A DNA stretch of 10,670 nt from an uncultured Sutterella sp. (GCA_900545275.1 UQYG01000021.1:1-10670); one strand, 5' to 3'; positions 1-6,689 are shown, counted from the first letter of the stretch. Made by a program: numbers and translations. The notes: generated from the letters alone by a model not told the origin.

Positions 1-217
1 CCGGGGACTCGGGTGCATTCTCAACACGCATTTTCCCGCGCACGCCCTGGAACTCGCAGCGAAGACCCTGCTCGTCCCCAAGGGCGAGCCCCCCGTCTTC
101 GGCGACACGAAGGACTTGATGACGGAAGAAAACCTCTCGCGGCTCTTTTCCATCCCGGTGCGCATCCGCACGCTCCATTTTGACGAAAGGGACGTTCCCT
201 GCGTCACGGCGCTCTGA
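1..217 (+). CDS. ABC transporter ATP-binding protein, C-terminal end (FecE/BtuD-like), partial
   Basis: Only the last 71 codons are in the window, read in the frame starting at base 2 and ending at TGA 215-217. The residues run from LNTHFPAHALELAAKTLLVPKG through VFGDTKDLMTEENLSRLF to IPVRI. This is the usual tail of iron-siderophore/heme/cobalamin importer ATPases: the H-loop histidine region (here NTHFPAHAL, where most relatives have TTHDPNHAL), the 'adrvlLL..G.v...G' strand, then the 'vLTeenLsrlygvpV' helix. By family, the protein would power uptake of a metal chelate through a FecCD-type permease on the inner face of the membrane. The permease and binding protein are not visible and would lie to the left. 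The substrate cannot be told from this fragment. The gene converges on the pyridoxamine kinase gene with 10 bases between the stops. Confidence 0.75.
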   Translation, partial: RGLGCILNTHFPAHALELAAKTLLVPKGEPPVFGDTKDLMTEENLSRLFSIPVRIRTLHFDERDVPCVTAL

Positions 218-227
218 AGAGCCCGCC
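208..227. terminator. Hairpin over two convergent stop codons
   Basis: GGC-GCTC, loop TGAA, GAGC-CC-GCC: a seven-pair stem with a two-base bulge. The stop codon of the ABC ATPase lies at its loop and the kinase stop begins one base past its right arm. Neither side has a T-run, so it may act as a weak bidirectional terminator or 3'-end stabiliser rather than a classical intrinsic terminator. Confidence 0.3.
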
Positions 228-1106
228 CTAGGCAAGCTCGTAGCTCGAAATCTGAATCGGCATGCGCAGATTCGGGAGCACGCGCTCAAGAAGAATCCCT
301 TCGCGGTTGTCGTGCTGATAGCCGAAGGTGGCGCGAATTCCCTGCAGAATGAACTGCACGGCCCGGTCGAGCGCAATCGGAAGGCTGTCTCCCTGCAGAA
401 GGCTCCCCGTCACGACGCTCGTAAAGGTGTCGCCCGTCCCGGGATAGTGAGCGGGAAGATAGGGACAGGTCACTTTCCAGGTGCGTCCGTCGCTGCGGCT
501 TTTCGCGAGAACTGCCGTGAGTCCGGGTTCGTTCTTGACAGGCACGCCCGTGATGATCACGGTGTCGGGTCCCTTCTCGGACAATTCGGCGATCGCGTCC
601 TTGAGCATTTCGTCCGTGCACTCGGCCCGGTACTCTCTCCCCAACAGCGCGAAGACTTCGGTGAGGTTCGGCGTCAGCACGTCCGCTTTGCGGGCGAGGA
701 CGCGCATTTCCGACACCATTTCGTCCGTAATCTTGTTGTAGAGCCGTCCGTTGTCTCCCAAGACCGGATCAACCACAACAAGCGTCTGCGCCCGGCGAAA
801 TTCCTTTATGAAGTCCGCGATGATGCGGATTTGTCGAGAAGATCCCAGATAGCCCGTATAGATGGCGCTGAAGTCGATCGCCAAACGCCGCCATTGGGCG
901 ATGATCTTCGGAAGTTCGTCCGTGAGGTCGAGAAAACTGAAATGTGGATACTGCGTATGGTTTGAGAGGATTGCCGTCGGCAGCGGACAAACTTCAAAGC
1001 CCATGGTGGAGAGTACCGGAATGACGGTCGTAAGCGACACGCGCCCGAAGCCCGAGAGATCGTGAACGGCCGCTACGCGGCGAATGAACGGAGAGTTGCT
1101 GTGCAT
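228..1106 (-). CDS. Pyridoxamine/pyridoxal kinase-like protein (PfkB/ribokinase superfamily)
   Basis: A 292-residue ribokinase-fold kinase, normal length for the PdxY/PdxK group. By family it phosphorylates the 5'-hydroxyl of pyridoxal, pyridoxamine or pyridoxine with ATP to salvage vitamin B6 in the cytoplasm. Visible marks: HDLSGFGR near residues 15-22 (the N-terminal substrate/nucleotide strand), VVDPVLGDNG at 111-120, TPNLTE at 145-150, and the anion-hole/catalytic motif PGTGDTF at 222-228, with Asp as the likely base. The HDLSGFGR..L start resembles the kinases annotated as pyridoxamine kinase in Firmicutes more than E. coli PdxY. I chose the ATG at 1104-1106 because AAGGA sits six bases upstream. 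The longer frame starts at 1136, directly after the stop of the upstream gene, and has no better RBS. It follows the radical SAM gene by 30 bases and is probably cotranscribed with it. Thiamin-type HMP kinase activity is the main alternative. Confidence 0.85.
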   Translation of the reverse strand: MHSNSPFIRRVAAVHDLSGFGRVSLTTVIPVLSTMGFEVCPLPTAILSNHTQYPHFSFLDLTDELPKIIAQWRRLAIDFSAIYTGYLGSSRQIRIIADFIKEFRRAQTLVVVDPVLGDNGRLYNKITDEMVSEMRVLARKADVLTPNLTEVFALLGREYRAECTDEMLKDAIAELSEKGPDTVIITGVPVKNEPGLTAVLAKSRSDGRTWKVTCPYLPAHYPGTGDTFTSVVTGSLLQGDSLPIALDRAVQFILQGIRATFGYQHDNREGILLERVLPNLRMPIQISSYELA

Positions 1107-1136
1107 GGGAATTCCTTTCTCGTTGGGCGCCCGCAT

Positions 1137-1949
1137 TCACCCGCATTCCTTCTCGCGGCGCACTTCGGAAGGCTTCACCGATACCTGCACGGGGATGCCC
1201 AACGCCTTCACGCGCTCCCCGATCGCGAGAAGCCGTTCGGAATCGGCCTTGAGAAGCGTACGGCAGGAGGCTTCGCGGTCGAGCGAATAAATCGAAACGT
1301 ACTTCGGGCGAATCTCGGCGACTGCCCGCAGCCAGGGCTCGACGAAGTCGTCCGTCGTGTTGTCGACCGACACGCCCTCGACCGTTCCGCGCAGGAACAT
1401 CGTCTGGACGATGCACTCTCCTTGCCAGCCCTTGAGCGCTTCGATCAATGTAGCCTGACGATATGGACACTGCGGTCGGTTGACGCGCCGCACCCAGTCG
1501 GCGTCGAGCGCGTCGAGTTTGAACATCGGCAGATCGAAGCGCCGCAGCGCCGCGGCCACTTCGGGCTTCAGAAGGTTCGTCGAATTGGTGAGGACGCAGA
1601 GCTTGGCCGAGGGAGCCAGGCGGTCTCGGATCGCGACCGTATCGTCCACGATCGCCGCGAAATCCGGATGCATGGTGGGCTCGCCGTTTCCCGCGAAGGT
1701 GATCGCGTCGACGGGGCGTCCCTCCCGGGCGAGCAAGCGGATGCGCTCCTCGAGCTTTTCCGCGACGACCGCGCGCGAAGGCATGTCGGATTTGGGACGG
1801 TGCTCGGCGTTGAGCCCGCATTCGCAATAAAGACAGTCGAAGGTGCAGAGTTTTCCGTCAGCGGGCAACAGATTGACGCCTAGCGAAAGGCCGAGACGGC
1901 GGGAATGGACGGGTCCGAAAACGGGGGAGGAGAAAAGAATGGTCGGCAT
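1137..1949 (-). CDS. Radical SAM protein, COG0731-like (wyosine-type/YfkB-like)
   Basis: A 270-residue radical SAM enzyme. The cluster-binding motif CTFDCLYC (Cys 35, 39, 42; CX3CX2C) follows GPVHSRRLGLSLGVNLLP, the usual entry of COG0731 proteins. A further Cys lies at 44. GNGEPT at 87-92 is the GGE-like SAM-binding motif, and LTNSTNLL and KLDALD match the later barrel strands. By family the protein binds a 4Fe-4S cluster and cleaves SAM; the substrate is unknown and bacterial members lack an agreed function. The start at 1949 is preferred. The frame is open to an ATG at 2021, but that codon overlaps the -10 box of the promoter I see at 2020-2048 and so lies upstream of the transcript. AGGGAG lies 11 bases before the chosen ATG, a long but usable spacing. 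It is the first gene of the pair with the kinase; a functional link between the two is not established. Confidence 0.82.
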   Translation of the reverse strand: MPTILFSSPVFGPVHSRRLGLSLGVNLLPADGKLCTFDCLYCECGLNAEHRPKSDMPSRAVVAEKLEERIRLLAREGRPVDAITFAGNGEPTMHPDFAAIVDDTVAIRDRLAPSAKLCVLTNSTNLLKPEVAAALRRFDLPMFKLDALDADWVRRVNRPQCPYRQATLIEALKGWQGECIVQTMFLRGTVEGVSVDNTTDDFVEPWLRAVAEIRPKYVSIYSLDREASCRTLLKADSERLLAIGERVKALGIPVQVSVKPSEVRREKECG

Positions 1950-1981
1950 CGGCGAAAAATCTCCCTGCTGCGTGCAAAGAA

Positions 1982-2009
1982 TCGGCGGAAAAATCGATTT
2001 CGACGCCGA
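1982..2009 (-). promoter_or_regulatory. Dyad/hairpin at the start of the radical SAM leader
   Basis: TCGGCG (1982-1987) and CGCCGA (2004-2009) flank the perfect ten-base palindrome AAATCGATTT, making a nearly symmetric 28-base element. It falls within the first 30 or so transcribed bases downstream of the predicted promoter. It could be an operator or an RNA hairpin ahead of the RBS. Confidence 0.4.
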
Positions 2010-2019
2010 CTGAAAAAAC

Positions 2020-2048
2020 ATTCTAGAGAAAAGACGATCGGCTTTCAG
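2020..2048 (-). promoter_or_regulatory. Sigma-70-type promoter of the radical SAM/kinase pair
   Basis: On the minus strand CTGAAA (2048-2043) is followed by 17 bases and TAGAAT (2025-2020), 4/6 and 5/6 to consensus. The transcript would begin near 2013, giving a leader of about 64 bases before the ATG at 1949. Confidence 0.5.
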
Positions 2049-2064
2049 AAGAACGTACGGTAAG

Positions 2065-2102
2065 AAAAAGGGCGGCCCGCCCGTTCCCGGAGGGGTCGCC
2101 CT
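2065..2102 (-). terminator. Intrinsic terminator of the PiT phosphate transporter gene
   Basis: Read on the minus strand, AGGGCG pairs with CGCCCT (2102-2097 with 2074-2069). Three further G-C pairs lie inside a single mismatch, and TTTTT follows at 2069-2065. It lies 21 bases past the transporter stop codon. Confidence 0.75.
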
Positions 2103-2123
2103 GAGGAATTTCCGCGAAGCGTC

Positions 2124-4352
2124 TTAGGCCGCCTTGGGGGCTTCGGAAGTCGCCGCGTGCACGCCCGAACCGTTTTCAAGCTCCGACTGCAGGAGCTTCA
2201 CCATGAGGTAGCGGTTGAGCACTTCTCGCGCGAAGAGAAGGTACCCGAGATAGAGTTCGCTCTTGCGAAGCGAAATCTGCTCTTCTCCGATCTGTTCCAT
2301 GAATTCGCGCTGGGCCTCTTCGATGAGACCGAGGATGCGGGCACAGTTGGCGGGAACGAAGTTTTCCCCGACGGCGCGCATGTCCTTGGCGAGTTTTTCG
2401 ATGTTTTCCCGCATCTTGCCCGTGAAGGGAGAGTGCGAGTTGGCAACGTAGTTTTCGGAGATCCCGAGTTGGTCGCGCAGAGCGTGGCTCACTTCCTTCA
2501 TGCTCGAATAGGCGCGGTAGTAGAAGTTGCGCGCGTCGCGGTCGGCCTTCGTGCCGCCGCCCGTCAGCGCCATGCGGTAGTACTCGCCGCGGCGCATCAT
2601 GACGAGGTCGAAGAACATGGCGCCTTCGCCCTTGAGGCGGGCGAGCGTCTTGTGGTCCTGCGCGAGGAAGGCCTCGAGCCCCGAGGCGAAGAGATCGAGC
2701 GTGCGCTCGAGATTCGACTGAATGTTCACCGAAAGGAGCGCCCGGATCGATTCCCGGTCGCCCTTTTCGACGTGCGTCACTTCAAGACGGACGTCGGCGT
2801 CGTCTTCCTTCGAGAAGAAGTTCGACTTGATGATGAGCACGAGCGAAATCACCATGCCGAGGATGATGGCTACCTCGCCGAGCCACACGAAGAGGAAGGT
2901 CGCGATGGCGCAGGCGCTCGCCGCCGTAAAGGCCGTGATGAACCAGCCCGAAATGACGGTGAGGACGCCCGAAATGCGGTAGACGGCCGATTCGCGGTCC
3001 CAGGCGCCGTCGGCAAGGCTCGAACCCATGGCGACCATGAAGGTGACGTAGGTGGTCGAGAGCGGAAGCTTGAGGCTCGTGGCCGAAGCGATGAGGGCCG
3101 CGGCGAGAACGAGGTTCACGCTCGCGCGCACTTCGTCGAAGGCGATGTCGCGCGCCGAATGCTTGGGCTGCTCGAAACGCTTGTCGAGAACGCGGAAGAT
3201 GCTCTTCGGGATGATCTGGTGAATGATGTCGTTGGCGTGCAGCGCGCCGCGCACGAGCATGCGCGCCGGCAACGACGAACCGAACTGTTCCTTGCCGCCG
3301 CGCGAAGAACTCGAAAGGTTGATCGACGTGCGGATCACCGTGTGCGCTTTCTTCGAGAAGCAGAGCGTGAGCACCATCACGAGGCCCGCGCCGAGGAGGA
3401 TGTAGGTGGGCGTATGCGTCACGTCGCGCAACCCGCCCATGAGGAAGGTGTCGGGATTAGCTCCTTCGGCCGCTGAGAAGATGTTCCAGCTGTCGAGCGC
3501 CGCCATCGGCACGCCGATGAAGTTCACGAGGTCGTTCCCCGCGAATGCGAAGGCAAGCGCGAAGGTGCCCGCAAGAATGACGTAGGGGAAGACGTTGAGG
3601 CGGAAAAAGAGAATCAGCGCCTGGAAGAAGATCGAGCAGCCGAGGAAGGAGGCGATGAGGATCGCCTCGGTGTTGACGTCGATCCACTCGATCCATTCGG
3701 GACGCATGAAGGAAGCGCCCTTGGCGCCCTTCATGACGAGGAAGTAGAAGATCGCCGTAAACGCGACGCCCGCGAAGACGCCGCCTAGCCACCTGTAGAT
3801 GCGCTCGTAGCGGAAGGTGAAGACGAGGCGAAGCACCCACTGCACGACGACGCCCGAAATGAAAGCGACAAGGACGGAAGTGAGAATCGCGAGGATCATC
3901 GCGAGGGCTTTGCCCGAATTGAGGTAGGTGCCGAGATCGGTGAAGGGAGCGCCCGACTGCCACACTTTGAGGCAGGCCATCGCGATGGCGCCGCCCAAGA
4001 GTTCAAAGATGATGGAGACGGTGGTGGAGGTGGGGAGACCGAGGGAATTGAAGGTGTTGAGGAGAAGAACGTCCGTCACCATGACGGCCGCGAATACGAT
4101 GATGACTTCCTTGAAGGTGAAGTTTTCCGGAATCAGGACCCCGGTCTTGGCCACCTCCATCATGCCCGACGAAAAGGTGGCGCCGAGGAGAACGCCTGCG
4201 CAGGCCACCGCCAGAATCACCCAGAATGGGGCGGCCTTGGAGCCTACCGCGGAATTGAGAAAGTTCACGGCGTCGTTGGAGACGCCGACGAAAAGGTCGC
4301 AAACAGCGAGAATGCCTAAGAGGACGAGGGCGAGGAGAATGAATGTTTCCAT
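2124..4352 (-). CDS. PiT-family inorganic phosphate transporter with C-terminal PhoU-like domain
   Basis: A 742-residue inner-membrane permease. The first PHO4-type repeat has GVSNDAVNF (residues 23-31) and NSLGLPTSTT (102-111). The second has AGNDLVNFIGVP (271-282) and LKLPLSTTYVTFMVAMGSS (about 427-445). The paired N-D and P-T-S-T-T motifs form the phosphate and cation site in this family. At least ten hydrophobic spans lie between residues 4 and 508. After residue 515 the chain becomes soluble and helical (about 515-730) and resembles the PhoU-like regulatory domain found fused to PiT carriers in some gut bacteria; bacterial PitA is only about 500 residues. By family it imports phosphate with protons or sodium. 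AGGA lies nine bases before the ATG. The gene stands alone with its own promoter and terminator, and the Pho-box-like repeat upstream suggests phosphate control. A sulfate permease is less likely. Confidence 0.9.
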   Translation of the reverse strand: METFILLALVLLGILAVCDLFVGVSNDAVNFLNSAVGSKAAPFWVILAVACAGVLLGATFSSGMMEVAKTGVLIPENFTFKEVIIVFAAVMVTDVLLLNTFNSLGLPTSTTVSIIFELLGGAIAMACLKVWQSGAPFTDLGTYLNSGKALAMILAILTSVLVAFISGVVVQWVLRLVFTFRYERIYRWLGGVFAGVAFTAIFYFLVMKGAKGASFMRPEWIEWIDVNTEAILIASFLGCSIFFQALILFFRLNVFPYVILAGTFALAFAFAGNDLVNFIGVPMAALDSWNIFSAAEGANPDTFLMGGLRDVTHTPTYILLGAGLVMVLTLCFSKKAHTVIRTSINLSSSSRGGKEQFGSSLPARMLVRGALHANDIIHQIIPKSIFRVLDKRFEQPKHSARDIAFDEVRASVNLVLAAALIASATSLKLPLSTTYVTFMVAMGSSLADGAWDRESAVYRISGVLTVISGWFITAFTAASACAIATFLFVWLGEVAIILGMVISLVLIIKSNFFSKEDDADVRLEVTHVEKGDRESIRALLSVNIQSNLERTLDLFASGLEAFLAQDHKTLARLKGEGAMFFDLVMMRRGEYYRMALTGGGTKADRDARNFYYRAYSSMKEVSHALRDQLGISENYVANSHSPFTGKMRENIEKLAKDMRAVGENFVPANCARILGLIEEAQREFMEQIGEEQISLRKSELYLGYLLFAREVLNRYLMVKLLQSELENGSGVHAATSEAPKAA

Positions 4353-4422
4353 GCTGATGGATCCTGGCGCGCCACGTCACACCGTTGCCGCGCGTCGGAT
4401 CGGGGTCGTTGTAGTTGCGCAA

Positions 4423-4452
4423 ATTGTATCCGAAAGTTCTCCCTTTTATGAA
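4423..4452 (-). promoter_or_regulatory. Promoter of the phosphate transporter gene
   Basis: On the minus strand TTCATA (4452-4447; 4/6 to TTGACA) is followed by 18 bases and TACAAT (4428-4423; 5/6 to TATAAT). Transcription would start near 4416, about 64 bases before the ATG. The -35 box lies inside the second half of the Pho-box-like repeat. Confidence 0.5.
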
Positions 4453-4464
4453 ACTTTTTTGACA
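4443..4464 (-). promoter_or_regulatory. Candidate Pho box (PhoB-type operator)
   Basis: Two adjacent 11-base direct repeats on the minus strand, TGTCAAAAAAG and TTTCATAAAAG, agree at 9 of 11 positions. PhoB boxes are built of 11-base direct repeats of the TGTCATAAA kind. Taking the base before the first repeat, about 14 of 18 positions agree with the usual consensus. The gap to the -10 box (14 bases) is a little longer than the 10-11 usual in E. coli. Confidence 0.45.
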
Positions 4465-4484
4465 TCCCTCCCCGCCAAAAAAAT

Positions 4485-4518
4485 GGTTTTCGGCACATTT
4501 CCGCACGGTTTTCCGCAC
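4485..4518 (+). promoter_or_regulatory. Tandem GGTTTTCSGCAC repeats before the PepSY promoter
   Basis: GGTTTTCGGCAC (4485-4496) and GGTTTTCCGCAC (4507-4518) agree at 11 of 12 positions and start exactly 22 bases apart, two helical turns. A third partial copy, ATTTCCGCAC (4497-4506), lies between them. The array ends at the base before the -35 box TTGACG, where an activator of the OmpR/PhoB class would be expected to bind. Confidence 0.45.
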
Positions 4519-4548
4519 TTGACGCCGCCGGTCTTCTTTTCCTACCGT
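4519..4548 (+). promoter_or_regulatory. Possible promoter of the PepSY gene
   Basis: TTGACG (4519-4524; 5/6) is followed by 18 bases and the poor -10 box TACCGT (4543-4548; 3/6). A strong -35, a weak -10 and direct repeats immediately upstream would fit an activator-dependent promoter. Confidence 0.35.
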
Positions 4549-4591
4549 TTTCGTCATCCGCACGTCATCGTTTCGTCACGGAGAAGTCATC

Positions 4592-5101
4592 ATGCCGAGT
4601 CGCCGCACCGTCGCCAAACTGCTCTCCGCTCTTGCTTTTTCGGGACCGGTCTCCTTGTCGATTGCCGCCCCCTTTTCGGCCGGTCGGGAAGAAGCGCTCC
4701 TCATTGCGCTCGCGCACGCCGCCGTCGCGCGCCGCGACGTGAGGAATCTCAAGGTCGAACGGGGCGAAGAGAGCGGCGTCCCCGTCTACAAGGTGGAATT
4801 TAAAACCGCCTTTGGGGACTTCGACGTCGCCGTGTCGCGCCGCAACGGAGACGTCGTCGACGCCGACTGCGAAATCCGTGAGGAATGGGTGCGCCGCCAG
4901 AAGGCCGTTCCGAACGCACAGGAGAAAGTGCGGCGGGAAGCCGCCCGGCGCATCCCCGGTGCGCGTCCGGAAGACGTTCGGCTTCGCCGCGAAGGCGAGC
5001 GTTGGGAGGGCGTTCTGAGAAAGAACGGCTGCAAGGCCGAATTCGAAGCCGACCGGCGCACCGGCATTCTCCATGACTGGAATCTTGAACGGCGGGACTG
5101 A
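4592..5101 (+). CDS. Secreted protein with two PepSY-like domains
   Basis: A 169-residue exported protein. The N-terminus MPSRR followed by a hydrophobic stretch ending in SLSIAA is a Sec signal peptide, with cleavage likely after residue 26 or 30. Two PepSY-like units follow. The first, about 33-95, has the pattern EEALLIALAHA..DV..LKVERG..G.PVYKVEF....G.FDVAV...NGDVVD. The second, about 109-165, begins AQEKVRREAARRIPGA and ends FEADRRTGILHDW. PepSY domains usually occur outside the cytoplasm and are linked to protease inhibition or signalling; no specific target can be named. Two cysteines, 93 and 147, one per unit, could form a disulfide. GGAG lies eight bases before the ATG. It is divergent from the phosphate transporter and convergent with the MFS gene, so it stands alone. 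No two-component genes are in view. Confidence 0.75.
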   Translation: MPSRRTVAKLLSALAFSGPVSLSIAAPFSAGREEALLIALAHAAVARRDVRNLKVERGEESGVPVYKVEFKTAFGDFDVAVSRRNGDVVDADCEIREEWVRRQKAVPNAQEKVRREAARRIPGARPEDVRLRREGERWEGVLRKNGCKAEFEADRRTGILHDWNLERRD

Positions 5102-5123
5102 TCGGTCGGCGGCACTTCCAAAA

Positions 5124-5158
5124 CGAATCGGCGGACTTTCGCCCGCCGATCGTCGTTT
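5124..5158. terminator. Bidirectional intrinsic terminator between the PepSY and MFS genes
   Basis: ATCGGCGG (5127-5134) and CCGCCGAT (5143-5150) form an eight-pair perfect stem with an eight-base loop. TTTT follows within a few bases on both strands (5156-5159 on plus, 5123-5120 on minus), so it can serve both convergent genes. Confidence 0.7.
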
Positions 5159-5169
5159 TCAATCTCTCG

Positions 5170-6396
5170 TCAGCCCAGATTGGCCGGATCGCCCTTGGTG
5201 TTGGGCTCGACCTTCGGGCGCATGAGGTAGAGGAAGATCACGAGCGGAATGAGCACGAACCCGCTCGTGAAGATCACGAACTTGAGCGGCAGATACATCG
5301 CCATGGCGCCGCCCGCGATCGGGCCGATCACGCTGCCGACCTGCTGCGCGGCGTAGGAAAGCCCGAAGATGCGGCCGCGGTCTTCCGGGGCGGAGGACTG
5401 CGAAAGCACCGCGTTGATGGCCGGAAAGATCCCGGCGAAGGCGAGGCCGCCGATGAAGCGCCACACGCCGAAGGGAACCAGCGTCGTCGGTATCGCCTGA
5501 ATCATCCCGAAAATGCCCGAGCCGAGCAGCGCGAGATAGAGCGCCGGACGGAAGCCCCACTTTTGCCCGACGATCCCCCAGACGGGCGAAGCGATCACGC
5601 CCGAAATCCCGACGATCGAAAAGAGCATCCCCGTGACGAGCACGATGCGGTCCATGCTCCCCTGCAGTTCTCCGACGTAAAGCGGCATGATCGGTTGCTG
5701 CAGAAGAATCGTGAGTTGCACCACGCCCGCGCAAAGCAGCATGCGCTGCACGACGGGCACCTTGAGAAGGTTTGTCTTCGGACGGCTCGACTCGACCCTT
5801 TCGACCTTCTTTCTCGGCGGCTCCTTGATGTAGAAGATGATGAGAAGCGTGATGATGAAGAGTCCGACGCCCCCGAGGAAGAAGGCGGCACGCATGCCGA
5901 AGGCTTCTGCGAGAAGACCGCCCATGAGGGGGCCGAGCACGCCGCCCGCCGTCATGGCGCCCTGCATCGTGCCGAGACAGAGCCCCAACTTCGTCCTCGG
6001 CGCGTTCACCGTCATGATCGCAAGGCACGCCGGCCAGAGCCCCGACGCAAAGCCCTGCAGTACGCGCACGCCGAAGAGCTGCCAGACGTCCTGCACGAGA
6101 CCGCCCAGAACGTAGGTGATCGAAAGACAGATCGCCGCACGTACGGCCATGAGTTTGCGGCTCTTTTTGTCGGCCATCGCCCCCCAGATCGGCGCCATGA
6201 TCCCGGAAATCGCAAAGGAGATCGCGAAGATGATTCCGCTCCAAAGATTCACTTCGTCCTGCGCGACGTTGAGTTCCTGAATGAGGTACATCGGCAGGAA
6301 GGGAACGAGCATCGTATAGCTCGCCGACATCAGAAGCGAACTCGCCGTCAGGATGACGAGCGTCAATTTCCAGGGTTTGGCGTTGTCGTTTTCCAC
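5170..6396 (-). CDS. MFS transporter, MdtG-like drug:H+ antiporter family
   Basis: A 408-residue major facilitator protein with twelve likely membrane spans in two halves, joined by a charged loop (PPRKKVERVESSRPK, about 193-207). Motif A between spans 2 and 3 reads GAMADKKSRKLMAVR at 72-86. The stretches NLWSGIIFAISF, GLVQDVWQLFGVRVLQGF and GPLMGGLLAEAFGMRAAFFLGG follow E. coli MdtG closely in pattern, and the second half has GRIFGLSYAAQQVGSVIGPIAGGA. By family it would export hydrophobic drugs or metabolites using the proton gradient; the substrate is not known. I chose the GTG at 6394-6396, with AAGGA ten bases upstream. The frame stays open to 6618 but the extra 74 residues are polar, lack an RBS and resemble no MFS N-terminus. 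It is divergent from the phosphoribosyltransferase gene. Confidence 0.85.
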   Translation of the reverse strand: MENDNAKPWKLTLVILTASSLLMSASYTMLVPFLPMYLIQELNVAQDEVNLWSGIIFAISFAISGIMAPIWGAMADKKSRKLMAVRAAICLSITYVLGGLVQDVWQLFGVRVLQGFASGLWPACLAIMTVNAPRTKLGLCLGTMQGAMTAGGVLGPLMGGLLAEAFGMRAAFFLGGVGLFIITLLIIFYIKEPPRKKVERVESSRPKTNLLKVPVVQRMLLCAGVVQLTILLQQPIMPLYVGELQGSMDRIVLVTGMLFSIVGISGVIASPVWGIVGQKWGFRPALYLALLGSGIFGMIQAIPTTLVPFGVWRFIGGLAFAGIFPAINAVLSQSSAPEDRGRIFGLSYAAQQVGSVIGPIAGGAMAMYLPLKFVIFTSGFVLIPLVIFLYLMRPKVEPNTKGDPANLG

Positions 6397-6487
6397 GATC
6401 TGTTTATCCTTTGAGCCAAAAAAGACCCGGCCACAAACGGTGGACGAGTCAAAGATCATCAGGGGGTTGTAGGAGAAATACTTTTCA

Positions 6488-6493
6488 ATTGTA
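6488..6493 (-). promoter_or_regulatory. -10 box of the MFS gene (tentative)
   Basis: TACAAT on the minus strand lies about 92 bases before the GTG start. I see no convincing -35 box at 16-18 bases, so this is a weak assignment. Confidence 0.3.
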
Positions 6494-6544
6494 GCGATCC
6501 TGCCTGTGCAACTTCTCGGAGTGCGCGAACCGCCCCCAAAAGAA

Positions 6545-6571
6545 TTTGACGGATTTTCGATCCAAGTCAAA
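6545..6571. promoter_or_regulatory. Nested inverted repeat in the MFS/phosphoribosyltransferase intergenic region
   Basis: TTTGAC (6545-6550) and GTCAAA (6566-6571) enclose GGAT (6551-6554) and ATCC (6560-6563), giving ten pairs with a two-base AA bulge. It lies between divergent genes and has no T-run, so an operator is more likely than a terminator. The rest of the 293-base gap holds no gene that I can see. Confidence 0.35.
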
Positions 6572-6648
6572 ATCTGGGCACCCTGCCCGCAGCCTACCTC
6601 CCCGTTGAGCATCCGCATCCGCTAGACTGTCGCCTTTCCCTCCTCCCC

Positions 6649-6667
6649 GACGGCCGCAACGGCCGTC
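6649..6667 (+). promoter_or_regulatory. Leader hairpin before the phosphoribosyltransferase RBS
   Basis: GACGGCCG, CAA, CGGCCGTC: an eight-pair perfect stem ending 11 bases before the AGGA of the downstream gene. No T-run follows. It could affect ribosome access or mRNA stability; no ligand-binding fold is apparent. Confidence 0.35.
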
Positions 6668-6689
6668 TCCGCATCATCAGGACACTCCC

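Noticed and set aside
2157..3476. A 439-residue plus-strand frame opposite the phosphate transporter
   Set aside because: It is rich in Arg, Glu and His in the way of antisense frames of GC-rich genes, and the opposite strand codes for a clear membrane protein.
4459..4464. Plus-strand TTGACA as the -35 of the PepSY gene
   Set aside because: No acceptable -10 lies 16-18 bases downstream, and the same bases are better explained as the Pho-box-like repeat on the other strand.
5563..6414. A 283-residue plus-strand frame opposite the MFS gene
   Set aside because: Highly charged antisense shadow with no recognisable domain or RBS.
6397..6618. N-terminal extension of the MFS gene to 6618
   Set aside because: The extra 74 residues are polar, have no RBS, and contain the predicted -10 box; the GTG at 6396 has a proper AAGGA and leads straight into the MFS N-terminus.
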